DNA of 35,741 nt. It comes from Actinomycetes bacterium. GTDB taxonomy: Bacteria; Actinomycetota; Acidimicrobiia; Acidimicrobiales; RAAP-2. The position numbers and the translations under genes were made by a program. Below are positions 8,624 through 19,503 of this stretch, in pieces. The stretch's first letter is position 1. Each line of letters begins with the position of its first letter. The stretch is taken from the NCBI GenBank assembly GCA_021831125.1, contig JAKBNI010000013.1, forward strand, positions 1 to 35,741, given 5' to 3'. Under the pieces are notes generated by a model. The model was given only the letters and a program-made list of their open reading frames with translations. It searched no databases and had not been told where the DNA came from.

Positions 8624-9023
8624 CCTCCAGGCCCCTGGTGAGGCCCCGTAACAGGGGCGCCAGTCGCTCGATCTCCTCGAGGTGCTGGGCTGAGAGCCGC
8701 TCGAGGCGCCGGGCGCCGTCAGTGGTGAGGGCGAGGCGCACCACCCGGTGGTCGTCGTCGGTGCGCACCCGGCGCACGAGCCCCGCCTCGACCGCCCGGT
8801 CGACGAGCCCGACGGCGCTGTGGTGCTGGAGCAGCAGGTAGTCCGCCACGTCGCCGATGGTCGGGCCCCGCGGGTCGTCGTGGCCGCGGACCGCGAGCAT
8901 CAGCTGGTGCTGGGCCGGGGTGAGCCCCTGGGCGCGCGCCTGCTGCTCGCTCCAGTGCTGGAAACGACGCAGGCCCGTCCGTAGGGCCAGCAGGCGCGCG
9001 TAGGTCGAGGCAGAGAGGGTCAC
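8604..9023 (-). CDS. MarR-family transcriptional regulator (ClC-associated)
   Basis: 139 aa from GTG 9023 (VTLSASTYARLLALRTGLRRF). Typical MarR winged helix: helices around LTPAQHQLMLAVRGH, DVADYLLLQHHSAVGLVDRAVEAGLV, and the wing RRVRTDDDHRVVRLALTTDGARRL. The open frame extends upstream to 9233, but a promoter and operator lie at 9031-9051, so the internal GTG is the start. TATAGT (minus strand, 9036-9031) ends 7 nt before it, suggesting a leaderless message. It is divergent from the ClC gene and shares the palindrome with it, implying that it represses itself and that transporter. The ligand is unknown. Confidence 0.87.
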   Translation of the reverse strand: MTLSASTYARLLALRTGLRRFQHWSEQQARAQGLTPAQHQLMLAVRGHDDPRGPTIGDVADYLLLQHHSAVGLVDRAVEAGLVRRVRTDDDHRVVRLALTTDGARRLERLSAQHLEEIERLAPLLRGLTRGLEVSEGPR

Positions 9024-9030
9024 TCGACCT

Positions 9031-9051
9031 ACTATAATATCGTAGTACGAT
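9031..9051. promoter_or_regulatory. Overlapping divergent promoters with MarR-type palindrome
   Basis: A perfect 13-bp palindrome ATCGTAGTACGAT lies at 9039-9051. It abuts a plus-strand consensus -10 TATAAT (9033-9038, for the ClC gene) and a minus-strand TATAGT (9036-9031, for marR). A second inverted pair, TACTA/TAGTA, surrounds the -10 region. This AT-rich patch stands out in very GC-rich DNA. Confidence 0.65.
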
Positions 9052-9075
9052 GTTTCTAGCCGCGACCGTCCACCC

Positions 9076-10875
9076 GTGACCGAGGGGCCCACCCCCGCCA
9101 CCGTCGAGGACCGCCTCGGCGACTTCACCACCACCGTCCGGGTACTGACGCTCCTGCCCATCGCCCTGGCCATCGGCGTCCTCGCGACCGGCATCGCCCT
9201 GGCGCTGCTCGACATGATCGGGCTCTTCACCAACCTCTTCTACTTCCAGCGCGTCGGGGTCTCCCTCGTGGCGCCCGGCACCGAGAGGCTCGGCGCCTGG
9301 ACGATCCTCGTCCCGGTCGTCGGCGGCCTGATCGTCGGGCTCATGGCCCGCTTCGGGTCCGAGCAGATCCGCGGTCACGGGATCCCCGAGGCGATGGAGC
9401 GGATCCTCATCAACGGCAGCACGGTCCAGCCACGCCTCGCGATCCTCAAACCCATCGCCAGCGCCGTGAGCATCGGCACGGGCGGGCCCTTCGGCGCCGA
9501 GGGACCGATCATCCTGACCGGTGGTGCCGTGGGGTCGATCGTCGGCCAGCTCTTCCACCTCACGGCCGCCCAGCGCCGGAGCCTGCTCGTGGCCGGTGCC
9601 GCCGCGGGCATGGCGGCGGTCTTCGGGACGCCGGTCGCCGCCACCCTCTTCGGGGTCGAACTACTGGCCTTCGAGTTCCGCCCCCGCTCGATGATCCTCA
9701 TCGGCACGGCGGCCGCCACGGCCGACGGCCTGCGCCTGGAGCTCGCCCACGCCGGCCTGATATCGCCCCAGCCCCTCTTTCCCCTGGCGGCGCACGTTCC
9801 CGCGGGTGGCCCCGCGCTCTTTGGGGCGGCGGCCGTCGGGGTCGCGTGTGGCCTCTTGGCCTGGGTCATGACCCAGGCGGTCTATCGCAGCGAGGACCTC
9901 TTCTTGCGCCTGCGCGCACGGCTGCACTGGATGTGGTGGCCCCTCATCGGCGGGCTCGTCATCGGCGTGGGCGGGCTCGTCGACCCGAGGGCCCTGGGCG
10001 TCGGCTACGGGACCATCCACGCGACCCTTCTCAGACAACTGGGCGTCGGCGCCCTCTGCGCCCTCCTCGTCGTCAAGACCGTCATCTGGGCGGTCGGCCT
10101 CGGTTCGGGGACGAGTGGGGGCATCCTCGCACCAATCATGACGGTGGGCGCGGCGCTCGGCGGTGTCCTCGGCCACGTCCTTCCCGGGGCCACCCCGGGC
10201 AGCTGGGCCCTCATCGGGCTGGGCGGCGCGCTCGCCGGCGTGACCCGCTCTCCGTTCACCGCGATCGTCTTCGCCTTCGAGCTGACCCACGACCCCAACA
10301 GCCTGTTGCCACTGCTCGTGGCGGCGTGCTGCGCCCACCTGGTGAGTGTGCTGATCCTCAAGCGCTCGATCCTCACCGAGAAGGTGGCGCGCCGGGGCTT
10401 CCACGTGATGCGCGAGTACGCCGTCGACCCGCTCGAGGCGACCTTCGTTCGCGAGATGATGACCCGTGAGCCCGTCACCGCCCGGCCCGACCAGCTGGTC
10501 GCCGACTTCTACGCGGCCCTCCCGGAGGGCTCGGCGGGCCGGCGCCAACGGCTCTACCCCGTCCTCGACCGTGACCGCCTCGTCGCGGTCGTGCCCTGGT
10601 CGACGGTCAGGGCCCGACGCGAGGAGACCGGGGCGCGCGTCGGCGACGTAGCGACGCCCGCGCGGGTCGTGGCCCACCCCGACGAGATCCTCCGCGCGGT
10701 GGCCGACCGGATGGTCGACCAGGAGGTGGGTGTGGTCCCGGTCGTCGAGCGCGCGGCACCCGAGCGGCTCGTGGGCCTGCTCAGTGAGTTCGACCTGTTG
10801 CGCGCGCGCCGCCGGCTGCTCGAAGAGGAGCGTCGGGCCGAGCGGGTCCTCGACCTGTGGCCGAGGCGCGCCTGA
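9076..10875 (+). CDS. ClC-family chloride channel/antiporter with C-terminal CBS pair
   Basis: 599 aa from GTG 9076. The membrane part (about 25-440) carries the ClC signatures GHGIPEAM (100-107), GTGGPFGAEGP (134-144; Glu142 at the gating glutamate position) and GLGSGTSGGILAP. A CBS-domain pair fills about 450-590 (VREMMTREPVTARPDQLV ... VGVVPVVERAAPERLVGLLSEFDLL), which in this family binds adenine nucleotides or regulates gating. The first motif has His in place of the Ser of GSGIP that contacts the central chloride, as in several bacterial ClCs with CBS domains. The divergent marR gene and shared palindrome indicate inducible expression. Chloride/proton exchange is the default prediction; another anion is possible. 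Confidence 0.93.
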   Translation: MTEGPTPATVEDRLGDFTTTVRVLTLLPIALAIGVLATGIALALLDMIGLFTNLFYFQRVGVSLVAPGTERLGAWTILVPVVGGLIVGLMARFGSEQIRGHGIPEAMERILINGSTVQPRLAILKPIASAVSIGTGGPFGAEGPIILTGGAVGSIVGQLFHLTAAQRRSLLVAGAAAGMAAVFGTPVAATLFGVELLAFEFRPRSMILIGTAAATADGLRLELAHAGLISPQPLFPLAAHVPAGGPALFGAAAVGVACGLLAWVMTQAVYRSEDLFLRLRARLHWMWWPLIGGLVIGVGGLVDPRALGVGYGTIHATLLRQLGVGALCALLVVKTVIWAVGLGSGTSGGILAPIMTVGAALGGVLGHVLPGATPGSWALIGLGGALAGVTRSPFTAIVFAFELTHDPNSLLPLLVAACCAHLVSVLILKRSILTEKVARRGFHVMREYAVDPLEATFVREMMTREPVTARPDQLVADFYAALPEGSAGRRQRLYPVLDRDRLVAVVPWSTVRARREETGARVGDVATPARVVAHPDEILRAVADRMVDQEVGVVPVVERAAPERLVGLLSEFDLLRARRRLLEEERRAERVLDLWPRRA

Positions 10876-10879
10876 CGCC

Positions 10880-11356
10880 CTAGCCGTCCGCGGCGGCGGC
10901 CTCGCGGGCGCGGCAGGCGGCGCAGTGGCCGAGCACCGCGAAGTGGCGGGGGTCGATCTCGAAGCCGAGGGACTCACGCGCCGCCTCGGCGAGCCCGTCG
11001 AACAGCCCGAGCGGCGCCTCGAGGGTGGCCCCGCACGACTCGCACGAGAGGTGGCCGTGGGTCTCGGTGGCCAGGTGGTAGGTGGCGGGACCGTGGCCGA
11101 GGTGGGCGTGGGTCACGACCCCGAGGCGCTCGAGCTCCTCGAGGTTGCGATAGATCGTCGAGAGGTGCACGTCGGGGGCGACGGCCTGGACCTCGTGGGC
11201 CAGCTCCTCGGCGGTCTTGTGTGAGCCCTCGGCGAAGAGCCGCTCGAGCAGGATCCGCCGGGAGGTCGTCGCCCGACCACCGGCCTCGCGTACTCGGGCG
11301 AGGACCTCGTCGACCCCCACGGGGGCGCGGGGGGCGGGACGGTGCTCCACGGTCAC
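10880..11356 (-). CDS. Fur-family metalloregulator, probably nickel-responsive (Nur-like)
   Basis: 158 aa from GTG 11356. Winged helix (about 15-82) with the Fur-family stretch HLSTIYRNLEELERLGVV, then a metal-binding half rich in His: HAHLGHG (83-89), YHL (93-95), HGHLSCESC (100-108), RHFAVLGHCAAC (137-148). The two CxxC pairs (105/108 and 145/148) form the structural Zn site of Fur proteins. The HxHxxH cluster resembles what I recall of Streptomyces Nur. The divergent neighbour is a nickel/cobalt permease, which supports a nickel role; Zur or a peroxide sensor are less likely alternatives. A TAGGCA hexamer 8 nt upstream suggests a leaderless transcript. Confidence 0.88.
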   Translation of the reverse strand: MTVEHRPAPRAPVGVDEVLARVREAGGRATTSRRILLERLFAEGSHKTAEELAHEVQAVAPDVHLSTIYRNLEELERLGVVTHAHLGHGPATYHLATETHGHLSCESCGATLEAPLGLFDGLAEAARESLGFEIDPRHFAVLGHCAACRAREAAAADG

Positions 11357-11358
11357 AG

Positions 11359-11372
11359 AGTAGTTGCCTACT
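11359..11372. promoter_or_regulatory. Inverted repeat AGTAG-N4-CTACT ahead of the Fur-family gene
   Basis: Perfect 5-bp arms (11359-11363 and 11368-11372) lie immediately upstream of GTG 11356 and overlap the putative minus-strand -10 TAGGCA (11370-11365). Candidate autoregulatory site. Confidence 0.4.
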
Positions 11373-11392
11373 GCTCACACCACGTTGTTGCG

Positions 11393-11405
11393 AATGGTTC
11401 CCATT
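11393..11405. promoter_or_regulatory. Inverted repeat AATGG-N3-CCATT ahead of the Ni/Co permease
   Basis: Perfect 5-bp arms with a 3-nt spacer, 55 bp upstream of ATG 11461 and just 5' of a possible -10 (TACGCT, 11410-11415). Candidate operator for the divergent Fur-family regulator. It does not match the published Nur box as I remember it. Confidence 0.4.
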
Positions 11406-11460
11406 ACCCCTACGCTGGGCCGCGTCGGGCCCACCCCGGGGGCTCGCGCCAAGGAGAGGA

Positions 11461-12609
11461 ATGGACGCCACGCCCCCCGCGGTCGGTCGCCTCCGGGCGA
11501 TGCGCGCCACGTTCAGCCCCGCCGAATGGCGGCGGGTCAAGTGGATGTTCGGCTCGATCGCGGCCCTGCACGTCATCGGCTTCGGGATCTTCTTCGCCTT
11601 CGTCGTGCCGGGTCACTACAAGGGCCTGGGCATCGGGGTGAGCATCCTCGCCTACACCCTCGGAGCACGCCACGCCTTCGACGCCGACCACATCTCGGCT
11701 ATCGACAACACGACCCGCAAGCTGATGAACGACCGCCAGGGCGACCCGCACGCCCGCCGCCCCCTCAGCCTCGGCTACTTCTTCTCGCTGGGCCACTCGA
11801 CGATCGTGGTGGCGATCGGGGCCGGGCTCGTCGTGGCCGAGAAGGCCGTCTACGGCGCGGTGAGCCACTCGAACTCGGGCCTCTCGCAGTTCGGCGGCGT
11901 CTTCGGCACCGTGGTCTCGGCGACCTTCCTCTACCTCATCGCGCTGATGAACCTCGTCATCCTCAACGGCATCGTCCGAGTCTTCCGCTCGATGCGCGAG
12001 GGCCGCTACGACGAGGCCGAGCTGGAGCGCCAGCTCAACAACCGGGGTCTGATGTACCGGTTCTTCGGGCGCTGGATGCGTTCGATCACCAAGGAGTGGC
12101 AGATCTACCCCGTCGGGGTGCTCTTCGGGCTGGGCTTCGACACCGCCACCGAGGTCGCGCTGCTCGCCACCACGGCGCTGCTCGCGAGCAAGGCCCTGCC
12201 GTGGTACTCGATCATGTGCCTGCCCATCCTGTTCACGGCCGGGATGTCCCTGCTCGACGCGCTCGACGGGGTCTTCATGAACTTCGCCTACGGCTGGGCC
12301 TTCTTCAACCCGGTGCGCAAGGTCTTCTACAACCTCGCGATCACGACCCTCTCGGTGGCGATCTGCTTCTTCATCGGCACCGTCGAGGTCCTCGGCCTCC
12401 TGCCGAGCGAGCTCCACCTCCACGGCGGGTTCTGGCGGCTGATGGAGACCTTCAACATCAACGTCGCGGGCTTCATCATCGTGGGCCTGTTCGTCGTGAC
12501 CTGGGCCGGGGCGGCGCTCTACTGGCGCTACGGCGAGGTCGAGGCGCGCTGGAGCGCGAAGCTGCGACCCGTCGCCCTCGAGCCCACCCCGGAGCCGAGC
12601 GCGGACTGA
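11461..12609 (+). CDS. NiCoT-family nickel/cobalt permease
   Basis: 382 aa. ATG 11461 is preceded by the Shine-Dalgarno sequence AAGGAGAG (11451-11458). About eight hydrophobic segments carry the NiCoT signatures: the HX4DH metal motif RHAFDADHI (His71, Asp76, His77), SLGHSTIV, and LGFDTATEVALL in the second half. The family takes up Ni2+ or Co2+ with high affinity for enzymes such as urease, hydrogenase or Ni-SOD, or for cobalamin. None of these enzymes is in the window. The divergent Fur-family gene is the likely repressor. A short stem (GCGGA/TCCGC, 12601-12616) spans the stop codon. Confidence 0.95.
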   Translation: MDATPPAVGRLRAMRATFSPAEWRRVKWMFGSIAALHVIGFGIFFAFVVPGHYKGLGIGVSILAYTLGARHAFDADHISAIDNTTRKLMNDRQGDPHARRPLSLGYFFSLGHSTIVVAIGAGLVVAEKAVYGAVSHSNSGLSQFGGVFGTVVSATFLYLIALMNLVILNGIVRVFRSMREGRYDEAELERQLNNRGLMYRFFGRWMRSITKEWQIYPVGVLFGLGFDTATEVALLATTALLASKALPWYSIMCLPILFTAGMSLLDALDGVFMNFAYGWAFFNPVRKVFYNLAITTLSVAICFFIGTVEVLGLLPSELHLHGGFWRLMETFNINVAGFIIVGLFVVTWAGAALYWRYGEVEARWSAKLRPVALEPTPEPSAD

Positions 12610-12621
12610 GATCCGCCTGGC

Positions 12622-12627
12622 TAGGGT
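12622..12627 (+). promoter_or_regulatory. -10 element TAGGGT, leaderless start at 12635
   Basis: TAGGGT ends 7 nt before GTG 12635 with no Shine-Dalgarno sequence between them. The same hexamer precedes GTG starts at 14016, 23972 and 27143. Confidence 0.55.
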
Positions 12628-12634
12628 CGGTGCC

Positions 12635-13009
12635 GTGGCTCGAGCGAGCACGGTCTCGACGGGGCGCGTCTACGACCCGCCCCCATCCGACGGGGCGACG
12701 GTCCTACTCGTGGACCGCCTCTGGCCCCGGGGGGTCGCCAAGGCGAGCGTCCCGTTCGACCGGTGGCTGAGAGGCGTCGCCCCCTCGCCCGCTCTGCGGA
12801 CCTTCTACGGCCACCGGCCGGAGCGCTTCGCCGAGTTCGCGCGGCTCTATCGCGAGGAGTTGCGCGCCGACCCGTCCGGCGCGCTCGCCGAGCTCGTGGC
12901 GCTCGCGCGGTCGGGTCCGGTCGTCCTGCTCACCGCGACCCGCGACCTCGAGCACTCGAGCGCCCACGTCCTCGCCACTCACCTGCGCCGTCGCCTGGCC
13001 CGACGATGA
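12635..13009 (+). CDS. DUF488 family protein
   Basis: 124 aa from GTG 12635. Family stretches are VYDPP, VLLVDRLWPRGVAK, FDRWLRGVAPS, LRTFYGHRPERFAEFARLYREEL, and VVLLTATRDLEHSSAHVLATHLRRRL, matching the YeaO-like DUF488 group. The biochemical role of this family is not established. The stop overlaps the ATG of the cupin gene (ATGA), so the two are translated together. Leaderless expression from TAGGGT at 12622 is likely. Confidence 0.85.
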   Translation: MARASTVSTGRVYDPPPSDGATVLLVDRLWPRGVAKASVPFDRWLRGVAPSPALRTFYGHRPERFAEFARLYREELRADPSGALAELVALARSGPVVLLTATRDLEHSSAHVLATHLRRRLARR

Positions 13010-13347
13010 ACCCCGAGCCCCTCCCCCTCCCCGCGGTCGTCGCGGGAGCCACCGGCTCGGGCGTGGTGTGGACCCTCCCCGCGGGTCGCGGCGTGAACGT
13101 CAACCTCGTGCGCCTCGAGCCGGGCGAGTCGATCCGCGAGCACGTCAACGACGCCCTCGACGTCGTCCTCCTCGGCGTCTCGGGGACGGCCTCGGTGACG
13201 ATCGACGGGCTCGAGGTCGCGCTCGAGCCCGGGGCCCTGCTGGTGGTGCCCGCCGGCGCGCGGCGCGCCGTCGCCGCGCGCGGCGGCGCCGTGGGCTATC
13301 TCACCGTCCACCGCGAACGTGGCGGACTCATGCCCCGGGGGACTTGA
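13006..13347 (+). CDS. Small cupin-domain protein
   Basis: 113 aa from ATG 13006, overlapping the DUF488 stop by 4 bp. It is a single cupin barrel: NLVRLEPGESIREHVNDALDVVLLGVSGTASVTIDG gives cupin motif 1, with only one of the two usual His kept (His45), and LEPGALLVVPAGARRAVAA gives motif 2, where the usual His is Arg. The metal site is therefore probably incomplete, which suggests a binding or sensory role rather than an enzyme. The overlap ties its expression to DUF488. Substrate unknown. Confidence 0.8.
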   Translation: MNPEPLPLPAVVAGATGSGVVWTLPAGRGVNVNLVRLEPGESIREHVNDALDVVLLGVSGTASVTIDGLEVALEPGALLVVPAGARRAVAARGGAVGYLTVHRERGGLMPRGT

Positions 13348-13518
13348 CAGGAGCGAGAGGGGTTCGAGTCGGCGGCGCGGTTCCTCCCGTCGAGGGCGCC
13401 ACCATCGCCCCGCGCCAACCCTCTGCCGCGACGCCGCCGAGTGCTGCGAGCGCGCCGGGCGCGATGCCCGGGCCCGGAGGGCCCCCTCGGTAGGATGACC
13501 GCAACGGAGAGGGGGGCC
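13348..13518. other. Intergenic region with usp promoter
   Basis: No gene seen. TAGGAT at 13491-13496 is a plausible -10 with a start near 13503, followed by the purine-rich Shine-Dalgarno stretch GGAGAGGGGG (13506-13515) before ATG 13519. The open frame upstream of that ATG is low-complexity Arg/Pro/Gly and crosses the promoter, so it is not coding. Confidence 0.5.
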
Positions 13519-13944
13519 ATGTTCAGCACCGTCGTAGTGGCAGCGGACGGGTCGGCGACCGCCAAGCGCGCCGTCGAGGCCGCGGCCGACATCGCGCGGA
13601 CCTTCGGTGGGACGCTGCACATCGTCTCGGCCTTCGAGGCCAAGGCCGTCCCGGCGTCGGAGCGCCCGGCGGAGTTCCGTAACCTCTCCTCCGAAGGCGA
13701 CGTGGACGTCCTGCTCCAGGACCTCGCCTTTGTGGCCCAGCGCCACGACGTCACCCCCACGGTGCACAGTGCCAAGGGCGACCCCGCGGAGGTCATCGTC
13801 AAGTTCGCCCAGGACCTCGACGCCGACCTCGTCGTCGTGGGAAACCGGGGGATGAAGGGCGTGCGGCGCGTCCTGGGGAGCGTGCCGAACTCGGTCGCCC
13901 ACGGCGCGCCGTGCTCGGTGCTCATCGTCGACACCACCGAATAG
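13519..13944 (+). CDS. Universal stress protein (UspA family)
   Basis: 141 aa from ATG 13519 with a strong Shine-Dalgarno sequence. Starts MFSTVVVAADGSATAKRAVE and ends with the ATP-binding signature G-x2-G-x9-G-(S/T): GNRGMKGVRRVLGSVPNSV, then AHGAPCSVLIVDT. Such proteins bind ATP and dimerise under stress. It is a single-domain member and is separate from the USP domain in the KdpD N-terminal protein. It appears monocistronic, with its own promoter and a short GC stem after the stop. Confidence 0.93.
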   Translation: MFSTVVVAADGSATAKRAVEAAADIARTFGGTLHIVSAFEAKAVPASERPAEFRNLSSEGDVDVLLQDLAFVAQRHDVTPTVHSAKGDPAEVIVKFAQDLDADLVVVGNRGMKGVRRVLGSVPNSVAHGAPCSVLIVDTTE

Positions 13945-13949
13945 CGACC

Positions 13950-13963
13950 CGGGCCACGGCCCG
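13950..13963 (+). terminator. Short GC hairpin after the usp gene
   Basis: Perfect 6-bp arms CGGGCC/GGCCCG start 5 nt after the stop codon. No T-run follows, so it is at best a weak intrinsic terminator. Confidence 0.3.
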
Positions 13964-14003
13964 TCGGTGACCTTGGCCCCTAGGACCGATTCATGGGCGC
14001 CCG

Positions 14004-14009
14004 TAGGGT
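14004..14009 (+). promoter_or_regulatory. -10 element TAGGGT, leaderless start at 14016
   Basis: TAGGGT ends 6 nt before GTG 14016, with no Shine-Dalgarno sequence. Confidence 0.55.
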
Positions 14010-14015
14010 CGAGGC

Positions 14016-14696
14016 GTGACCGGAAGTCGGCGCGCGCTGGTGATCGTGGTGGTGGTGGTCGTCGTCGCGCTGGGCTCCTGGGCCCTCGTCGCGAACAGCC
14101 ACTCCCCCGCACCCACCACCACGACGACGACCCCGGCGCCGGTCACCACGACGACCGCTCCGCCCTCGAGCGCGGTGTGGCCACTCGGCCGCTCGGGCTA
14201 CACCGACCCGGTCGCGGTGGCGCGGGCCTTCGCGCTCCGCTACCTCGCGATGCCCACCGTCGTCACGAGCGCCTATCGCGCGGGCGACAGCCGCTCGGGC
14301 GAGGTCGACGTCCGCCCCAGCGACCGCGGGCCGGTGACGACGGTCCTCGTGCGACAGTTGAGCGGCACCGAGACCTGGAGCGTGCTCGGGGCCGTGGGCC
14401 AGGACCTCACGATCACCACGCCGCCGTCGCTCTCGGTCGTGCGCTCCCCACTCACCGTGACCGGCACGAGCACGGCCTTCGAAGGCGTGGCGAACCTCGA
14501 GCTGCGCGCGGACGGCCAGTCGGCGCCCGTCGCCAGTGCGATCGTCCACGGCGGCTCGATGGGGGTCGTGGGGCCGTTCCACGGGGTCCTGAGCTTCACC
14601 ACGCCCACCGCGCGAGCCGGCGCGCTGATCCTCTTCACCCGGTCCGCCAAGGACGGGTCGCTGCTGGTCGCGTCGGTCATGCGCGTCTGGTTCTAG
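14016..14696 (+). CDS. Membrane-anchored protein with Gmad2-like immunoglobulin domain
   Basis: 226 aa from GTG 14016. A Val-rich N-terminal helix (about 7-25) is followed by a Thr/Pro-rich linker (about 30-52), then an extracytoplasmic region. The C-terminal part (about 130-225) reads LTITTPPSLSVVRSPLTVTG ... FEGVANLELR ... HGVLSFTTP ... GALILFTRSAKDGS, which resembles the Gmad2 (spore-germination-type Ig-like) domain. No Cys lipobox is present, so it is a signal-anchor protein rather than a lipoprotein. Role in envelope binding is inferred; no partner is encoded next to it. Confidence 0.75.
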   Translation: MTGSRRALVIVVVVVVVALGSWALVANSHSPAPTTTTTTPAPVTTTTAPPSSAVWPLGRSGYTDPVAVARAFALRYLAMPTVVTSAYRAGDSRSGEVDVRPSDRGPVTTVLVRQLSGTETWSVLGAVGQDLTITTPPSLSVVRSPLTVTGTSTAFEGVANLELRADGQSAPVASAIVHGGSMGVVGPFHGVLSFTTPTARAGALILFTRSAKDGSLLVASVMRVWF

Positions 14697-17127
14697 GCCC
14701 GCGCGCGAGTGGGCGGTCGGGCCGAGCCCGCCGGGCCGCGACCGGTGCAGGATGGGCCGGTGGAAGGGCCGACTGAGCTTGCCGAGCCGGCGGCGACCGG
14801 GCTGAGCGACCAGGAGGTCGCCGCACGGCTCGCCGACGGCCGCTCCAACCGTGCCGAGGTCGACTCCTCCCAGACCTGGGGCCGGATCCTGCGCCGCAAC
14901 GCCCTCACCCGCCTGAACTTCCTCCTGCTCGTGCTGGGCGCGGCCACGCTCGCCACGGGCGCCCTTCCCGACGCCACCTTCCTCGCGGTCGCGGTGATCA
15001 ACACCGTGGTGGGAGCGGTCGAGGAGTCCCGCGCCAAGCGCCAGCTCGACCGGCTCGCCGTGGTGAGCGCCCCGCGCGCCCGAGCCGTGCGCGCCGGCGC
15101 CGTGGTGGAGCTGGCCGTGGAGGACCTGGTGCTCGACGACCTGCTCGAGCTGCGCCCGGGCGACCAGCTGGCCGTCGACGCGGTCGTCGTCGGGGGGACG
15201 GCCGAGGTGGACGAGTCGCTCACCACCGGGGAGTCCGAGCCCGTGGCCAAGGGCGCGGGCGACGACCTGCTCTCGGGCACCTGGGTCGTCGCCGGGGTCG
15301 TGCGCGCGCGGGTGACCCGGGTCGGGCGCGACTCGTACGCGAACCGTCTCGCGGCCGAGGCCCGCCGGTTCAGCCTGGCCGGCTCGGAGCTCGTCACCGC
15401 CGTGAACCGGGTCCTGCGCTGGGTCACCTGGGCGATGGTCGTCGTGGGCCCCGTGCTCTTCGTTCGACAGGTCCAGCACGAGCCCTGGCGGGTCGCGGTG
15501 CGCCTCGCCGTCGCTGGGGTCGTCGGGATGATCCCCGAGGGGCTGGTCCTGCTCACGACGCTCGCCTTCCTCGCCTCGGCGGTGCGCCTCACCCGCGTGC
15601 GCACGCTCGTCCAGGAGCTCCCGGCCATCGAGACCCTCGCTCGCGTCGACGCCCTGTGCGTCGACAAGACCGGCACCCTCACCGAGGGGCGGGTTGCCTT
15701 CTCCGCGCTCGAGGCCCGGGGCGCGGGCCCCGACGAGGTCCGCGCGGCCCTCGCCGCCATCGCGAGGGCGACCGGGGCGAACGCGACCCTGGCGGCGATC
15801 GCCGAGGCCACCGGCGTCACGACGTCGTCGTGGGCGGTCGAGGCGTCGGTGCCCTTCAGCTCGGCGCGCAAGTGGAGCGCGGTGCACGCCGCCGACCACG
15901 GGACCTGGGTCCTCGGGGCGCCCGAGATGGTCACGGCCGCCGACCCCGACGGCCTGGCGGCGCTCGCGACGACGTGGGCCGAGACCGGCTCGCGGGTCCT
16001 CGCTCTCGCCCGCGGTGACGAGCGCCTGGAGGGCGACCGGCTCCCGGGCGACCTGCGGCTGGTGGCGCTCGTCGCGCTCGCCGAGCGGGTCCGCCCGACC
16101 GTGGCGACGACGATCGCCTACTTCGGCGACCAGGGCGTCACGTTGCGGGTGATCTCCGGTGACGCCGTGGCGACCGTGCGCGCCATCGCGCGCGCCGTGG
16201 ACGTTCCCGACGCCGAGCGCGCGCTCGACGCGCGCGACCTGCACCCCGAGGCGCCGGGCTTCGCCGCGGCCGTCGAGGCCTCTCGCGTCTTCGGGCGCAC
16301 CACCCCCGAGGTGAAGCGCGAGATGGTCGCGGCGCTGCGCGCGCGGGGCCACACCGTCGCGATGACCGGCGACGGGGTCAACGACGTCCTGGCCCTCAAG
16401 GCCGCCGACCTCGGGGTCGCCATGGGCTCGGGCGCGGCCATCACCCGGGGCGTGGCCCAGCTGGTGCTGCTCGACGACGACTTCGACGTGATGCCCTCGG
16501 TGGTGGCTGAGGGCCGTCGGGCGCTGGCCAATATCGAGCGCGTGGCGGCGCTCTTCTTCACCAAGAACGTCTACTCGCTGGTGCTATCGATCGTCGTCTC
16601 GATCGTCGGCTCGGCGTATCCCCTGCTGCCGCGCCAACTCACCCTCGTCGGGTCGGTGGCGATCGGCATCCCGGGCTTCTTCCTCGCCCTCGGGCCCAAC
16701 GACCGGCGCTTCGAGCCGGGCTTCTTGCGCCGGGTCTTGACCCTGTCGGCGATCGCCGGGGTGATCTCGGCCGCGGCCATCCTCGGCGCGTACGCGCTGG
16801 CGCGCGCGAACGGCGCGCCGGCCGCCACGGCCCGGGTGTCGGCCGTGACGGCCGCCGCGGTGGTCACTCTGTGGCTGATCGCGGTGGTCGCCCGTCCGGT
16901 GACCCGGGGCCGGCTCGCCCTCGTGGCGGCGATGGGCGCCCTCTTCCTCGCCGCCTACGCGTGGGGGCCGGTGGCGCGCTACTTCGACCTGGCGTCCCAC
17001 CCGAGCGGATCCGTCGAGCTCGGTGCGCTCGCCGTGGGGGTCGCCGGCGCCCTCCTCGTCGAGACGGTCACCCGCGTGGCCCCGCTGCGCGAGCGCATCC
17101 TGCCTCCCTCGGTCGCGGCCGGCCCCG

Positions 17128-19499
<2,372 letters not shown>

Positions 19500-19503
<4 letters not shown>

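Noticed and set aside
14110-14160. ACC/ACG repeat tract
   Set aside because: Encodes the Thr/Pro linker of the membrane-anchored protein; no sign of a mobile or CRISPR repeat.
13980-16352. 790-codon minus-strand open frame
   Set aside because: Shadow of the Gmad2 and CtpE-like genes; no motif, highly biased composition.
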